Translations under genes and position numbers: made by a program | Assembly: GCF_009498455.1 (NCBI RefSeq) | Contig: NZ_CP045644.1 | Location: forward strand, 1,891,001 to 1,955,000 | Origin: Variovorax paradoxus | GTDB taxonomy: Bacteria > Pseudomonadota > Gammaproteobacteria > Burkholderiales > Burkholderiaceae_C | Reading direction: 5' to 3' | Length of the DNA stretch: 64,000 bases | The notes under the pieces: model-generated | Seen by the model: the letters and a program-made list of their open reading frames with translations, nothing else | Databases searched by the model: none | What the model was told of the DNA's origin: nothing | Part shown: positions 49,001 through 57,579 of the stretch, piece by piece | Position numbering within the stretch: position 1 is the stretch's first letter | Layout: the number at the start of each line of letters is the position of its first letter

Positions 49001-49732
49001 AAGTACCCGTTCATCGTCGGTCGCGTGGACGGTGCCAGCACCATCGGCATGGACGGCAACTTGTTTGTCGATGGGTCCATCAAAGCCCGCTCGCTGGATG
49101 TGGAGCAGTTGACTGCGACGATCTCGAAGCTGAACTACATCAGTGCGGGTCAGATCACGATCAACGGAAACATGGCGGGAACGGACTGGGGCTACATCCG
49201 CTCCACCGACAAGTGGTACGGCGATGGCAGATGGGGATGGATACTCGCCAAGGCACCGGATGGCGCCTCTTTTGTCGACTTCACCCAGGGGCCTTGCGGC
49301 CTGCAGATGCTGGGGACCCCCAACGGAGGGGATAGCTTCCGCTTGTGGGGGCCGGGCTTCAACCTGGATCGAGGAGGGCTGACGATCGGTCAGGCCAACG
49401 TGATCGACACGCTCAACATTCGGGGCGAAGCGGTCACCGTTCCCAGATACGCAGTCTCGCCGGGGAATGTCTGCCATTTGCTCTACCGGAACAGCACAGG
49501 GCAGACGTTGGATGTCTTCGCAATGGGTACCGTCTTCTTGATGATGACGGGCTTCGTCTCGATCAAAGTGAACGGAAACCAAGTCTGGTTTGGTGCGGGC
49601 ATTGCAGGTTCCACCGTGACTGGCGGGGCAAGTTTTCAATGTTGGCCAGGTGACTCTGTGATCGAAATATCTTCTACCGCGCCCTCCGGTCTCTCCGGCT
49701 CTTTCATCTATGCAATCGCCACACGTCGTTGA
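43025..49732 (+). CDS. J-like tail tip/host specificity protein with long coiled-coil shaft
   Basis: The 2235-residue protein has a signal-peptide-like N-terminus (FSVLFGLLCFAAVAHAEPTS), a J-type tip domain to about 540, fibronectin-like beta domains to about 810, and then some 900 residues of ARAAAD/AEVTAR-type heptad repeats broken by GAYxGxDxGxxSSGL modules. Galactose-binding-like inserts lie near 1170-1315 and 1720-1875, and a beta-rich tip runs from about 2050 to the end, where GC falls. It should set target-cell recognition. A G8 tract lies at 48340-48347. Confidence 0.88.
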   Translation: MAHLIRRFSVLFGLLCFAAVAHAEPTSIIGGIISAITSYGAAVAAVVSIVSSAYASSQAKKKARQAAARKFAEDVANLRDRTATLVSSEAPWSTVYGAPARVGGAIVAVLDSGAMAHFKHIVIVFAAHECEAIDEIFIDGTSVGRPNAAGWTDGSEFQMPPLFSGWPSEGPSVNVQFHTSPGGVDTADGFLRASLHETFPDVDFWTEQHKLSGCTYAVVTLNLLFDRFQGGIPEITARIRGKKVNDPRTGQTVYSRNPALCLADFLRSESGYLAAPDQIDENALIAAANACDQQAYTATQASDALNYGNSRALYVCDGMFRSDQDRESTRQQIEDAMAGFSLESGGVWRVQAGAWSTPVLNLDDDDMLAPTAVAQTAHPGTSRFNGMRGTYVNAARNGVSEDFSPYQNANFRALDAKDKLTDMALAFTASHMRCHQIARVVVEQSRGGFVLRIHPKMLAWHLQPGDRIVLSSALYGFTNKTFRVTDWTYARNAPLSLLVIEDVPAYYDLADEVLADAAPNTNLPSPFLQPQAPFDFKVESGLSQMSVQDGGMVARARVSWAKSNELNILKSGAVEVQWRSLAPVSDWHSSQLPGDATETFLLGLSVRSLYQVRARFRTPYASSPWATAEHTLVGKGGVPGDVAGLALDVTDAGIVATWGQPIGIDLLDWSTTRVRIGASWELADEVFSAKGVAANLGWLRAGTQRVWASHGSTSNQWSVPVSASIDIAPPAQPLVNGIVWRNEVDLSWQDCKTMQPIAYYELRRGATLETSEEIGRTAERTFVRTEATGSWRYWVRAVDAGGNGSAAAYVQLTVLPGIDEALEELEQGLNEAVDELKAVDQAQGQALTKEAQDRAQALSAEAAARAAAIAAETAARSAALVSEAQQRAQQVTQVTNALTAEATTRAAADQAEITARVAAVSQEVADRKAAVTAEATTRATAITAEQSARAAALLAETNARKAAITDEATARQTADESLSSRVTTLNASLSIAQAALQTEATTRASADAAEASARQQLATQLQAADATLTAAIGNEASARSAADAAEARSRESLTVALVGATDLAATLAYVDGASLEIGFAEQSYGVWQAPALGQVGSGLIAEERQARVAADAAEVTARETLQAQLTGGYGGSDLSQVVSGLIYQERSARATSDEALAQQITLISAGVGEQFDYAKIWYFDSGLEAWTGNGTPSVAAGWIRPANHATDPFVVSPVGIAANGSTYGQIRMRVRKIGVPAWDGALSWRAASDSGFDASRRVTMTEPTYDGAGIGMVTVSPGWDVAIDQLRIELSATQTATAYFEIDWVAIGRPSPGASNAALQAEVAARASADAAQVTARENLAAQLRGAYSGNDIGALSSGLLASERDARVSADSAEVTARQQLAATVAGNKTNADAALVAEQTARANADAAEVTARQALAATVAGNLSTVNAAINAEQSARATADTAEVTARESLATQVRGAYIGTDVGAVSSGLVYSERQARIAADNAEITARTALAATVASNKTSADAALVTEQSVRATADTANANAITALQATVTGNATAGSAALQNEAVARAQADSAEAIQRQGLSVALTGVPDTSGSLDTVIGASLVNDFVGNAFEVWEKPTGPTLASGLIYEERQARITADAAEVSARQALEAVVNTNKADAAAAVTAEQSARVTADTANANAITALSATVNHTTNGLPSKASNTALTALTTRVTNAEGLITSQGDAITSINSGLELGRADSQASLTADESLANATAWRSHYGTNLATYFVTTTTGKVATTVCRSPLGGANFWNYSKSKVVIDQARTYRLTAWVRRADANGTHYWTWWRNTLGNYGNSGIAIGSLPNNVWTQISLDLLGSAFGDTSVSPGFALNHTGGTTGYSEIQGFRFEDVTDSLRITKAETTKADATAVNALTTRVTSAEGAITSQATALSNVTAKVNGNTASITATSSALATLDGKVKSTWKLNVTAGNRVSGILLDADNTESKMVVLVDKFAIAQTATGGETKYPFIVGRVDGASTIGMDGNLFVDGSIKARSLDVEQLTATISKLNYISAGQITINGNMAGTDWGYIRSTDKWYGDGRWGWILAKAPDGASFVDFTQGPCGLQMLGTPNGGDSFRLWGPGFNLDRGGLTIGQANVIDTLNIRGEAVTVPRYAVSPGNVCHLLYRNSTGQTLDVFAMGTVFLMMTGFVSIKVNGNQVWFGAGIAGSTVTGGASFQCWPGDSVIEISSTAPSGLSGSFIYAIATRR

Positions 49733-49734
49733 AC

Positions 49735-50346
49735 ATGATCGATTTCACTGTTTATAAAACCGCGACCGGAGAGGTCGTTCGTTCAGGCTACGCCGGCTCC
49801 GAGGACGAGTGCCTCAGTCAGGCCTTCGAAGGGGAGTCTGTCTATGTGGGCAAAGCCCGATTCGACCAATACCTCGCGGATGGGAAGCCTGTCGACATGC
49901 CGTCGAAGCCAGACGAACACCACGTGTTCGATTGGACGCACCGCGCCTGGCTCGATCCCCGAACGATGGAGGACCGTCGTCGCGCGCTGCGCGAGCGCGT
50001 CACCGAGCGTCGGTGGGAAATCGAAACCGGCGGTATCACGTTGCAGAGCGGTGTGCGTGTTCTCACAGGCAAGCCCGACCAAGACCGCATCACCGCGGTG
50101 ATCGTCAACGCCGACATCGCAGGCATCGACGCCGTCGACTTCAAAGCCGACAGCGGATGGGCCCGCTTGACCCTCGACGAACTTCGCGGCGTGGCCAAAG
50201 CGATCGGCCTGCACGTCCAGGCGTGCTTCAGTGCCGAGCGCACGCACCACGCCGCCATCGACCAACTCCGGACAGAGGCCGAGACCGAGGCCTATGACAT
50301 CTCCGCGGGCTGGCCCCTCACCAACAACAGCATCGAAACGCAATGA
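49735..50346 (+). CDS. DUF4376 domain-containing phage protein
   Basis: The 203-residue protein has the DUF4376 pattern in its C-terminal half (RERVTERRWEIETGGITLQS, TLDELRGVAKAIGLHVQACF), a family linked to phage fibre genes and fibre assembly. ATG 49735 is used; TTG 49729 would overlap the J stop. It overlaps the next fibre gene by 4 bp. Confidence 0.75.
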   Translation: MIDFTVYKTATGEVVRSGYAGSEDECLSQAFEGESVYVGKARFDQYLADGKPVDMPSKPDEHHVFDWTHRAWLDPRTMEDRRRALRERVTERRWEIETGGITLQSGVRVLTGKPDQDRITAVIVNADIAGIDAVDFKADSGWARLTLDELRGVAKAIGLHVQACFSAERTHHAAIDQLRTEAETEAYDISAGWPLTNNSIETQ

Positions 50347-52628
50347 CCACTACGCTCACTGAAAAAACATTCGCCGAACTTTTCACTTACTCTGGTGCAG
50401 AGCAGGGTTCGTTTGTCAACGCGCAGGGCTGGATTCAAAAGAAGCCACATGGAGAGGCCCCGCGCTTTGACTACGATCCTGTCACCAAGGTCGCCAAGGG
50501 GCTGCTGATCGAGAACTCGCGGACGAATCTTTTTTCGTTTTCGTCGCGATTCGATAAATCTTCAGTTTGGATCAGGGGCGGCGCTACGCCTGTGCCGGAA
50601 GCTGCTGTTGCGCCCAATGGGCGCTGGGACGCATGCAAGTTGATCTTGAACAGTGGGATCAGCGCTGGCGGCGGCCATATTGCCCAGACCTTTGCAAAGG
50701 CAACGACGGCAACCACCTATGCGTATTCGTTCTATGCGAAGGCTGCGGGCGCGCTCAATGGTTGGATCTATGCCCGAGGTGCCGCGGGGGCAGACAGCAT
50801 CAGCATTCCTTTCAATCTGACGACGATGGTCGCGTCAGGCGTCGCCACCGGCGGCTTCGTCGAAGTGTCCAAGCGCGTTGTTGATGTTGGCAATGGGTGG
50901 CGCAGGGTCGAGATCGTCTTCACGGCGGATGCATCCGCAACGTTGGTGGCGGCCATTTATCCTGGCACTGCGTCAGGGAGCGTGGGCAATGGCGTCGATG
51001 GTCTCTACATTTGGGGGGCGCAGCTTGAGGAAGGGAAGTTCCCCAGCTCCTATATCTACAACGTCGAGACAGTCGCCGGGCGTGCGTCTATCGGCAGCTA
51101 TTGCGATGCCAACGGTGTCCTGCGCAATGTGGCGGTGGGCGTTGCACGCAACAGCTTCGAGCCGTCGAATTTGGCGTTGCCCCCCATGTTGATGGTTGAG
51201 GAGCAGCGCACCAACATCCTACTGAAGAGCAACGACATGCACCTGACGCCGTGGACGGGCGGCGGGCTCACACGCATTCCTGGCAGGCTGGCGCCAGACG
51301 GAACCTACCGAGCCGTAGAGTTTTCGGGAGCCTCCGTGGGCCCCAACACGCAGTCTGTTGCGGCAACGGCTACGGTGATGACTTACTCGATCTATCTCAA
51401 GAACATTTCGAGAACCGGAACGCTCGAACTCTTGCTGAGGAACCACACCACTAGCGTCAACGGGGTCTACGGAAATGTGACCCTTCACGGTTCCACTCCT
51501 TCCATCGCGGGCGCGGGCTGGGAAATGCGTGATGTAGGCGGCGGCTGGTATCGCTGCTCCTATACGTCGAACATACACATCACCGTCGGCGACACGGTCA
51601 TCGTCTACGCTGTCGTCGCGGGTGCGCGTGCAGACGCGGGAGCCTGCCTTGCCTGGGGCGCCCAACTGGAAGCTGGTGCCTTTGCGACCAGCTACATCCC
51701 GAGCACCGAGACTTTCACCAGTCGCGCATCCATCGGCACCTACTTTGACTCCATGGGCGTGATGAAGACCGCTGCTGCAGGTGTTGCACGGATGACGTAC
51801 AACCCCGCCGACCTGACCATCGCGCCGTGGCTCATGCAGGAGATGTCCAGTGTAAATCTGTTGACCGAGAGCGAATTTCGCAACGGGCTTGCAGATGCGT
51901 CCATCAGACTCGGATGTGCTGCGGCATCCTGGAACGAACTGGGGTTCACAACAGGCATCGCGTTCTCTGCACCGCCGCCCGCCGGCACGTTCGCGTTCTA
52001 TGCCGCCAAGACGCCTGTTCTTGCGCCGTCGACCACCTACGTGATTTCCTGTTTCGTGAAGATGGACGATGGCGGAGCACTTAGCATGCCCACGTCTGGC
52101 GGCGCGGCGGACTTCGCGCTTGTCATCGCGAACGCGCCAATTTCTCCCGCTGCCTGCACCATGACGCATGTCGGTGGCGGCGTATACCGCGTCACTGGCA
52201 CGCGGACCACCGATGCATCCGTTCCCAGCGCGGCGTCGGGCATCTGGAAGTACGGCACCAACAGCGCTCGGACTTTCAGGTTCACGGGTTTGCAGTTGGA
52301 GCAGGCATCATCAGCTTCGAGCTACATCCCGACCACGACGGCGGCGGTGACGCGTCTTGCTGACATCGCTTCATCGACGGCCACCACACGCCAGGCCGAC
52401 ACAGCCACTTCAGTGGCCACGACACGTGCATTCGACAACGTTCGCATCGATACCACGAAGGGCTGGTTCAACGCTGCCGAAGGCACTGTGTTCATGGAGC
52501 TGGAAGCGCCCCGGACGAGCGATACCGGGACCAAGACGGTCCTGGAGTTCGGAGGGTGGGCGGGCGCATGGGCGTTTCGTACTCCGCTGGGAACGTCACC
52601 AACGCCGTGGCCTACGGGTACACGGTGA
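50343..52628 (+). CDS. Second tail fibre with three carbohydrate-binding-like modules, 3' frame broken
   Basis: The 761-residue product has three related beta-sandwich modules at about 59-238, 289-452 and 502-662. Each starts with RTNLL-like Asn/Leu and ends with G(A/L)QLExG..SSYIP, as in phage spike/fibre receptor-binding domains. The last 20 residues look out of frame (PLGTSPTPWPTGTR). The natural C-terminal lectin-like domain continues in the -1 frame from about 52556. GC is lower than in the region, as usual for exchangeable receptor-binding genes. Confidence 0.75.
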   Translation: MTTTLTEKTFAELFTYSGAEQGSFVNAQGWIQKKPHGEAPRFDYDPVTKVAKGLLIENSRTNLFSFSSRFDKSSVWIRGGATPVPEAAVAPNGRWDACKLILNSGISAGGGHIAQTFAKATTATTYAYSFYAKAAGALNGWIYARGAAGADSISIPFNLTTMVASGVATGGFVEVSKRVVDVGNGWRRVEIVFTADASATLVAAIYPGTASGSVGNGVDGLYIWGAQLEEGKFPSSYIYNVETVAGRASIGSYCDANGVLRNVAVGVARNSFEPSNLALPPMLMVEEQRTNILLKSNDMHLTPWTGGGLTRIPGRLAPDGTYRAVEFSGASVGPNTQSVAATATVMTYSIYLKNISRTGTLELLLRNHTTSVNGVYGNVTLHGSTPSIAGAGWEMRDVGGGWYRCSYTSNIHITVGDTVIVYAVVAGARADAGACLAWGAQLEAGAFATSYIPSTETFTSRASIGTYFDSMGVMKTAAAGVARMTYNPADLTIAPWLMQEMSSVNLLTESEFRNGLADASIRLGCAAASWNELGFTTGIAFSAPPPAGTFAFYAAKTPVLAPSTTYVISCFVKMDDGGALSMPTSGGAADFALVIANAPISPAACTMTHVGGGVYRVTGTRTTDASVPSAASGIWKYGTNSARTFRFTGLQLEQASSASSYIPTTTAAVTRLADIASSTATTRQADTATSVATTRAFDNVRIDTTKGWFNAAEGTVFMELEAPRTSDTGTKTVLEFGGWAGAWAFRTPLGTSPTPWPTGTR

Positions 52629-52897
52629 TCGATGGCACGACCCTGGCCACGCCGCCGAAGGTGCTGCCAGGACCGGTCGCAAAGATCGCAATGAGCTACG
52701 GGACCGACGGCGTGCGCTTCGCGTACAACAATCAGCCGATCCAGAAGGTGGCCACGCCGATTGCCGGACCTGGCACCACCTACCTCGGGCTGGGCAGCAC
52801 CTACGGGGGAGGCAACTGCCCGTTCTTCCGCGTCCGCGCGGTGCGCTACCAGCCGCAGAAGCTCACGGATGCCGAGGTGGTGGCCCTGACGGCGTAA
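52556..52897 (+). pseudogene. C-terminal domain of the fibre in the -1 frame
   Basis: The 113 residues (GRMGVSYSAGNVTNAVAYGY, FRVRAVRYQPQKLTDAEVVA) are a typical concanavalin/lectin-like fibre end that continues the 50343 gene after a shift near 52540-52560, inside a G-rich stretch. No ribosome site precedes it. It is either a frameshift mutation, a sequencing error, or a programmed or phase-variable switch. Confidence 0.65.
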
Positions 52898-52943
52898 GGG
52901 CGGAGCTCTGACAAAGGGCATTGCAGAAAGAGCAATCGCCACG

Positions 52944-52963
52944 AGGCCCTTCGGGGCCTTTTT
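52944..52963 (+). terminator. Terminator at the end of the tail locus
   Basis: AGGCCC-TTCG-GGGCCT followed by TTTT is a compact tetraloop terminator 47 bp after the last fibre frame. The rest of the 289-bp gap to xylF contains only the ROK operator. Confidence 0.9.
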
Positions 52964-53111
52964 CACGCCCGCTTGCGCACCCGCGTCATCTCCACGCAGT
53001 CCTTCTTCGTACTGTCAACCTCCTTGGCGTCCACTCCCAAAGCGTGCGGAGCGCTTCACGCGCCCACGCCTCGGGGAATTCCCGGGTGCCCGGAATCCCC
53101 ACCCGATGGGA

Positions 53112-53138
53112 TAGTTAGTTCGCCACTCAAACTAACTA
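53112..53138. promoter_or_regulatory. ROK/XylR-type operator before xylF
   Basis: TAGTTAGTT and AACTAACTA form a perfect 9-bp inverted repeat with a 9-bp spacer, the known style of XylR-type ROK operators (TTAGTT...AACTAA). It lies 49 bp before the xylF start. Confidence 0.85.
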
Positions 53139-53186
53139 CCCCGGCACGCCAGCTCACGCTCGGCAAACCGTTCAGGAGAGACACCG

Positions 53187-54215
53187 ATGCAACTGACAAC
53201 GAAACACACCCTGGCCGCCATGGCGTTCGGTCTCACGGCCGTGGGCGCGATGGCGCAGACCGTGGTCGGCGTGAGCTGGTCCAACTTCCAGGAAGAGCGC
53301 TGGAAGACCGACGAGGCCGCGATCAAGGCGCAGCTCGAAAAGCTCGGCGCGAAGTACATCAGTGCCGACGCGGGCGGTTCGCCCGAGAAGCAGCTGGGTG
53401 ACATCGAGGGCCTGATGTCCAAGGGCGCGAAGGCGCTCATCGTGCTGGCGATGGACAAGGACGCGATCCTGCCCGCCGTGACCAAGGCCACGCGGCAGAA
53501 GGTGCCGGTGGTGGCGTACGACCGTCTCATCGAAGCGCCCGGCGTCTTCTACATCACCTTCGACAACGTCGAGGTCGGCCGCATGGAGGCGCGCGAGGTG
53601 CTCAAGGTCAAGCCCAAGGGCAACTACGTGATCATCAAGGGCTCGCCGAGCGACCCGAACGCCGACTTCCTGCGCGCCGGCCAGCAGGAGGTGCTCGAGC
53701 CTTCGATCAAGAAGGGCGACATCAAGATCGTCGGCGACGAGTACACCGAAGGCTGGAAGCCCGAGGTCGCGCAGAAGAACATGGAGCAGATCCTCACCAA
53801 GAACGGCAACAAGGTCGACGCGGTGGTGGCGGCCAACGACGGCACGGCCGGCGGCGCCGTGGCGGCGCTCACGGCCAAGGGCCTGCGCGGCATTCCGGTG
53901 TCGGGCCAGGACGCCGACTTTGCGGCGCTCAACCGCATCGCGCTCGGCACGCAGACGGCCACCATCTTCAAGGACTCGCGCGAGCTCGGCCGCGAAGCTG
54001 CCTCCGCCGCCATCGCACTGTCGCAGGGCAAGCCGGTCGAGAAGGCCGCGCAGTGGAACTCGGGCCCGAAGAAGGTCGCGCTCTCCTCGCGCCTGCTCAC
54101 GCCGGTGCCGATCACACGCGACAACCTCGACGTGGTCGTGAAGGCCGGCTGGATCAAGAAGGACGAGCTCTGCAAGGGCGTCCCGGGTGCGAACGCACCG
54201 GCGGCCTGCAAGTAA
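53187..54215 (+). CDS. xylF: D-xylose-type ABC transporter substrate-binding protein
   Basis: The 342-residue periplasmic receptor has a signal peptide ending GAMAQ and the sugar-binding features [40 protein letters not shown] and [14 protein letters not shown]. It matches the XylF group, though close fructose or ribose receptors cannot be excluded. A 141-bp gap with a hairpin GACCC-GCGA-GGGTC (54297-54310) separates it from xylH and may raise xylF mRNA levels. Confidence 0.9.
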   Translation: MQLTTKHTLAAMAFGLTAVGAMAQTVVGVSWSNFQEERWKTDEAAIKAQLEKLGAKYISADAGGSPEKQLGDIEGLMSKGAKALIVLAMDKDAILPAVTKATRQKVPVVAYDRLIEAPGVFYITFDNVEVGRMEAREVLKVKPKGNYVIIKGSPSDPNADFLRAGQQEVLEPSIKKGDIKIVGDEYTEGWKPEVAQKNMEQILTKNGNKVDAVVAANDGTAGGAVAALTAKGLRGIPVSGQDADFAALNRIALGTQTATIFKDSRELGREAASAAIALSQGKPVEKAAQWNSGPKKVALSSRLLTPVPITRDNLDVVVKAGWIKKDELCKGVPGANAPAACK

Positions 54216-54356
54216 CGCAGCCACCCACGACGCGTTCGGCCTTCTTCTGAACGGCTGACCGCGTCGATCCATCTCCTCGCAACATGGCTTCCGGCGGACC
54301 CGCGAGGGTCTGGCGGCAGCCGGTTGCGCACCTGAAATCCTGAGGGGGTTCAAGAA

Positions 54357-55547
54357 ATGAGCGATCCAACACCCGGCTGGTGGCGCCGCACCGGCATCGA
54401 CCTGCGCCTGATCCTGATGTGCGTGCTGCTGGCCGCGATGGCGGTGGCGTTCAGCGTCATGTCGGGCGGCGTGTTCCTGTCGCCCGAGAACCTCTACAAC
54501 GTCGCGCAGCAGACGGCCGTGGTCGGCATCGTTTCCACGGTGATGGTGCTGGTCATCGTGGCGCGCCACATCGACCTGTCGGTGGGCTCGGTGATGGGCT
54601 TCGTCGGCGTGCTCATCGCGTACCTGCAGTACACCTCGGGCTGGTCGTGGCCCACGGCCTGCCTCGCGGGGCTCGCGGTGGCGCTGCTGGTGTCGATCTA
54701 CCAGGGCTGGCTCACGGCGGTGCTGGGCGTGCCCTCGTTCGTGGTCACGCTGGGCGGGCTGATGTCGTTCCGCGGCGCGGCCTTTCTCGTGGCCGACGGC
54801 AAGACGCAGCCGGTGAACGACGAGTTCTTCCAGCGACTGGGCGGCGGCTACGACGGCGGCATCGGCGTCACCGCCAGCTGGGTGCTTGCGGCCTTCGTGG
54901 CGCTGGTGCTGTTCGGGCGCATGGTGCAAAAACGCCGCGCGCGCCAGCGCCACGACATGCCGACCGAGGCGCTGTGGCTCGATGTGCTGCTCACCGCCGT
55001 CCCGGTGGCGGTGGTGGCCGGCTTCGCCTGGGTGATGAACAGCTACCAGATCTCGTCCAAGAGCGAGCCGCAGGGCATTCCGATTCCGGTGCTGATCTGG
55101 GCCGTGGTGGCGATCGTGCTGTCGTTCATCGTGCACCGCACGCGCTTCGGGCGCTACGTGTTCGCGATGGGCGGCAACCCCGACGCGGCGGCGCTGGTGG
55201 GCATTCCGGTCAAGCGCGTCACGCTGATGCTGTTCGCGCTGCTGGCGGTGCTGGTCACCATCGCGGCCATCGTGTCGATCGCGCGGCTCAATGCGGGCAC
55301 CAACTCGCTGGGCACGGGCATGGAGCTGTACGTGATCGCGGCGGCCGTGATCGGCGGCACGGCGCTCGCGGGCGGCACCGGCTCGATCTTCGGCTCGGTG
55401 CTGGGCGCGCTGATCATGCAATCGCTCGACAGCGGCATGCTGCTGCTCGACGTGCCCATCGGCAAGCGCATGGTGATCATCGGCCAGGTGCTGATCGTGG
55501 CCGTCGTCTTCGACGTGCTGTACCGCCGCAAGTTCGGAGACAACTGA
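54357..55547 (+). CDS. xylH: Sugar ABC transporter permease
   Basis: The 396-residue membrane protein has about ten helices and the typical blocks [38 protein letters not shown] and [24 protein letters not shown] sequence. It is the XylH/RbsC-type permease. The ATPase gene follows 1 bp later. Confidence 0.92.
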   Translation: MSDPTPGWWRRTGIDLRLILMCVLLAAMAVAFSVMSGGVFLSPENLYNVAQQTAVVGIVSTVMVLVIVARHIDLSVGSVMGFVGVLIAYLQYTSGWSWPTACLAGLAVALLVSIYQGWLTAVLGVPSFVVTLGGLMSFRGAAFLVADGKTQPVNDEFFQRLGGGYDGGIGVTASWVLAAFVALVLFGRMVQKRRARQRHDMPTEALWLDVLLTAVPVAVVAGFAWVMNSYQISSKSEPQGIPIPVLIWAVVAIVLSFIVHRTRFGRYVFAMGGNPDAAALVGIPVKRVTLMLFALLAVLVTIAAIVSIARLNAGTNSLGTGMELYVIAAAVIGGTALAGGTGSIFGSVLGALIMQSLDSGMLLLDVPIGKRMVIIGQVLIVAVVFDVLYRRKFGDN

Positions 55548-55548
55548 C

Positions 55549-56352
55549 ATGGCCGACATCGACAAGACGAAACCTCTCGTCGAGCTGCGCGAGATCCGCA
55601 AGGCCTTCGGCGGCGTGAAGGCCGTGGACGGCGTGAGCATCAACCTCTACCCCGGCGAGGTGGTCGCGCTGCTGGGCCACAACGGCGCGGGCAAGTCCAC
55701 GCTGATGAAGATGCTCGCGGGCGCCTACCCGATCGATTCGGGCGACACGCTCATCGCGGGCGAAAAGGTCCACATCCGCACGCCCGCCGAGGCGCAGGCG
55801 CAGGGCATCGAGACCATCTACCAGACGCTCGCGCTGGCCGACAACCTCGACTCGGTGGCCAACCTCTTTCTCGGCCGCGAGAAGATGACGGCGTGGAACA
55901 CGCTCGACGACCACTTCATGGAAGTGCAGGCGCGCAAGGTGTTCCAGCGGCTGAACAAGAACTTCACCAACATCCGCATCCCGGTGCGGCGGCTGTCGGG
56001 CGGGCAGCGGCAGGTGGTGGCGATTTCGCGCGCGCTGTACTTCAACGCGCGCATCCTCATCATGGACGAGCCCTGCGCCGCGCTCGGCCCCGAAGAAACG
56101 GCGATGGTCGGGCGCCTCGTGAAGCAGCTGAAGGACGACGGCGTCGGCATCTTCCTCATCACGCACGACATGCCCGACGTGTTCTCGCTGAGCGACCGGC
56201 TTGCGGTGATGAAGAACGGCAAGCTCGTGGGCACCTACCGCACGGCCGATGTCACCGAGGACGAAGTGCTCGGGATGATCATTGCCGGCAAGCGGCCCGA
56301 GGGGCGGGAGCAGGCGCACCACGCAGCCACCGCAGCCACTGCATCGGCATGA
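55549..56352 (+). CDS. xylG: Sugar ABC transporter ATP-binding protein, single ATPase domain
   Basis: The 267-residue ATPase has Walker [10 protein letters not shown], signature [15 protein letters not shown], and Walker [14 protein letters not shown]. Classic XylG carries two ATPase domains in about 510 residues; this one has one, like FrcA-type proteins, and would work as a dimer. Its stop overlaps the ROK gene start by 4 bp. Confidence 0.9.
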   Translation: MADIDKTKPLVELREIRKAFGGVKAVDGVSINLYPGEVVALLGHNGAGKSTLMKMLAGAYPIDSGDTLIAGEKVHIRTPAEAQAQGIETIYQTLALADNLDSVANLFLGREKMTAWNTLDDHFMEVQARKVFQRLNKNFTNIRIPVRRLSGGQRQVVAISRALYFNARILIMDEPCAALGPEETAMVGRLVKQLKDDGVGIFLITHDMPDVFSLSDRLAVMKNGKLVGTYRTADVTEDEVLGMIIAGKRPEGREQAHHAATAATASA

Positions 56353-57509
56353 AGACGATCGGCGACCAGCCGCTGCTCAAGCGCATGAACCGCAGCGTGC
56401 TGCTGCGGTTGCTACGCGCGCAGCCGGGCTTGTCGCGCGCGCGGCTCGCGAGCGAAAGCGGGCTCACCAAATCGACCGTGAGCCTGCTGGTGCGCGAGCT
56501 GCTCGACGAAGGCTGGCTCAGCGAATCGGGCGCGGCCGTGGCCGACGGACTGGGGCGGCCGTCTACGCCGCTGCAGATCAACGTCGGCGTGCGCGCGCTG
56601 ATGGGCGTGGAGATCGCCGTCGAAACGCTGCGCCTCGTGTGCGTCTCGCTGCAGGGCGAGGTGCTGCACGCGGACACGCAGCCGCTGGACGACGGCACGC
56701 CCGCCCGCGTGTGCGCGCAGCTCGCGCGCATGGCCGCTGCGGGACACGCGCACCTCGACCGGCGCGGCCTGCGCCTGTCGAGCATCGGCGTGTGCGTGCC
56801 GGGCGCGGTGGACGACTGCACGGGCGTGGTCCGCTTCGCGCCCAACCTCGGTTGGCGCAACGTGAACCTGCTGCCTGCGCTCGAAAAAGCGCTGGCCGCG
56901 GCGGGCCTGCCGGGCGTCACCGTGCAGCTGCAGAACGACGCCGATGCGGCCGCGCTCGGCGAGTACGAGTTCGCCGCGGGCGAGGGCGAAGACCCGCTGA
57001 TCTTCGTCAGCAGCGACGTCGGCGTGGGCGCCGGCGTGGTGCTGAACGACCGCCTCTTCACCGGCGCGCAAGGCATGGCCGGCGAGATCGGCCACACCAT
57101 CCTGCAGCTCGACGGCCCGCTGTGCTCGTGCGGACGGCACGGCTGCGCCGAGGCTTTTTTCGGCTCGCGCGTGCTGGCGCGCGAGGGTGCCGACATGGCG
57201 CGTGCCGCCGCTTTCTTCGGCGTGCTGCTGCAGAACCTGTGGGTCACCTTCAACCCGCGCGCGATCGTGCTCGGGGGCAAGGTCTGCGCGGAGCATCCCG
57301 CGTTCGTGCAGACCGCGTTCGACGCAGTGAAGGGTTATGCGGAGCGCGCCGGCATGCCCGCGCCCGACCTGCGCACCGCGCGCTACGAAGCACTCGCGCC
57401 CGCGGTGGGCGCGGCGGCGTTGGCGCTGCACGAATACTTAAGGCCGCTGCAGCCCGACGCCCGCACGCGGCGCGCGCGCGCCGCACAAGGTCTTGCCACC
57501 GTCGTCTGA
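56349..57509 (+). CDS. ROK family transcriptional repressor (XylR/NagC type)
   Basis: The 386-residue protein has an N-terminal winged helix ([24 protein letters not shown]) and a ROK sugar-kinase fold with the zinc motif [20 protein letters not shown]. It is translationally coupled to the ATPase gene and probably represses its own operon at the palindrome before xylF, with a sugar as inducer. Confidence 0.92.
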   Translation: MKTIGDQPLLKRMNRSVLLRLLRAQPGLSRARLASESGLTKSTVSLLVRELLDEGWLSESGAAVADGLGRPSTPLQINVGVRALMGVEIAVETLRLVCVSLQGEVLHADTQPLDDGTPARVCAQLARMAAAGHAHLDRRGLRLSSIGVCVPGAVDDCTGVVRFAPNLGWRNVNLLPALEKALAAAGLPGVTVQLQNDADAAALGEYEFAAGEGEDPLIFVSSDVGVGAGVVLNDRLFTGAQGMAGEIGHTILQLDGPLCSCGRHGCAEAFFGSRVLAREGADMARAAAFFGVLLQNLWVTFNPRAIVLGGKVCAEHPAFVQTAFDAVKGYAERAGMPAPDLRTARYEALAPAVGAAALALHEYLRPLQPDARTRRARAAQGLATVV

Positions 57510-57579
57510 GCCATCGGCCTACGCGCGTGGCGCGGGCGTTGGTCTACGGTAGGGGTTCCGTTCGAGGGGAGCTCCAGCC

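Noticed and set aside
45962..49639. A 1225-codon open frame on the minus strand opposite the J-like gene
   Set aside because: It mirrors the Ala-rich repeat of the sense gene; GC-rich repeats keep the opposite frame open. It has no protein-like motif and no ribosome site.
31143..52963. Complete inducible prophage
   Set aside because: No integrase, transposase, terminase, portal, capsid or head protease frame was found, and no att repeats or Mu-type ends were recognised.
53172..55643. An 823-codon minus-strand frame opposite xylF/xylH
   Set aside because: Arg/His/Gln-rich shadow sequence without any domain; the plus strand encodes the transporter.
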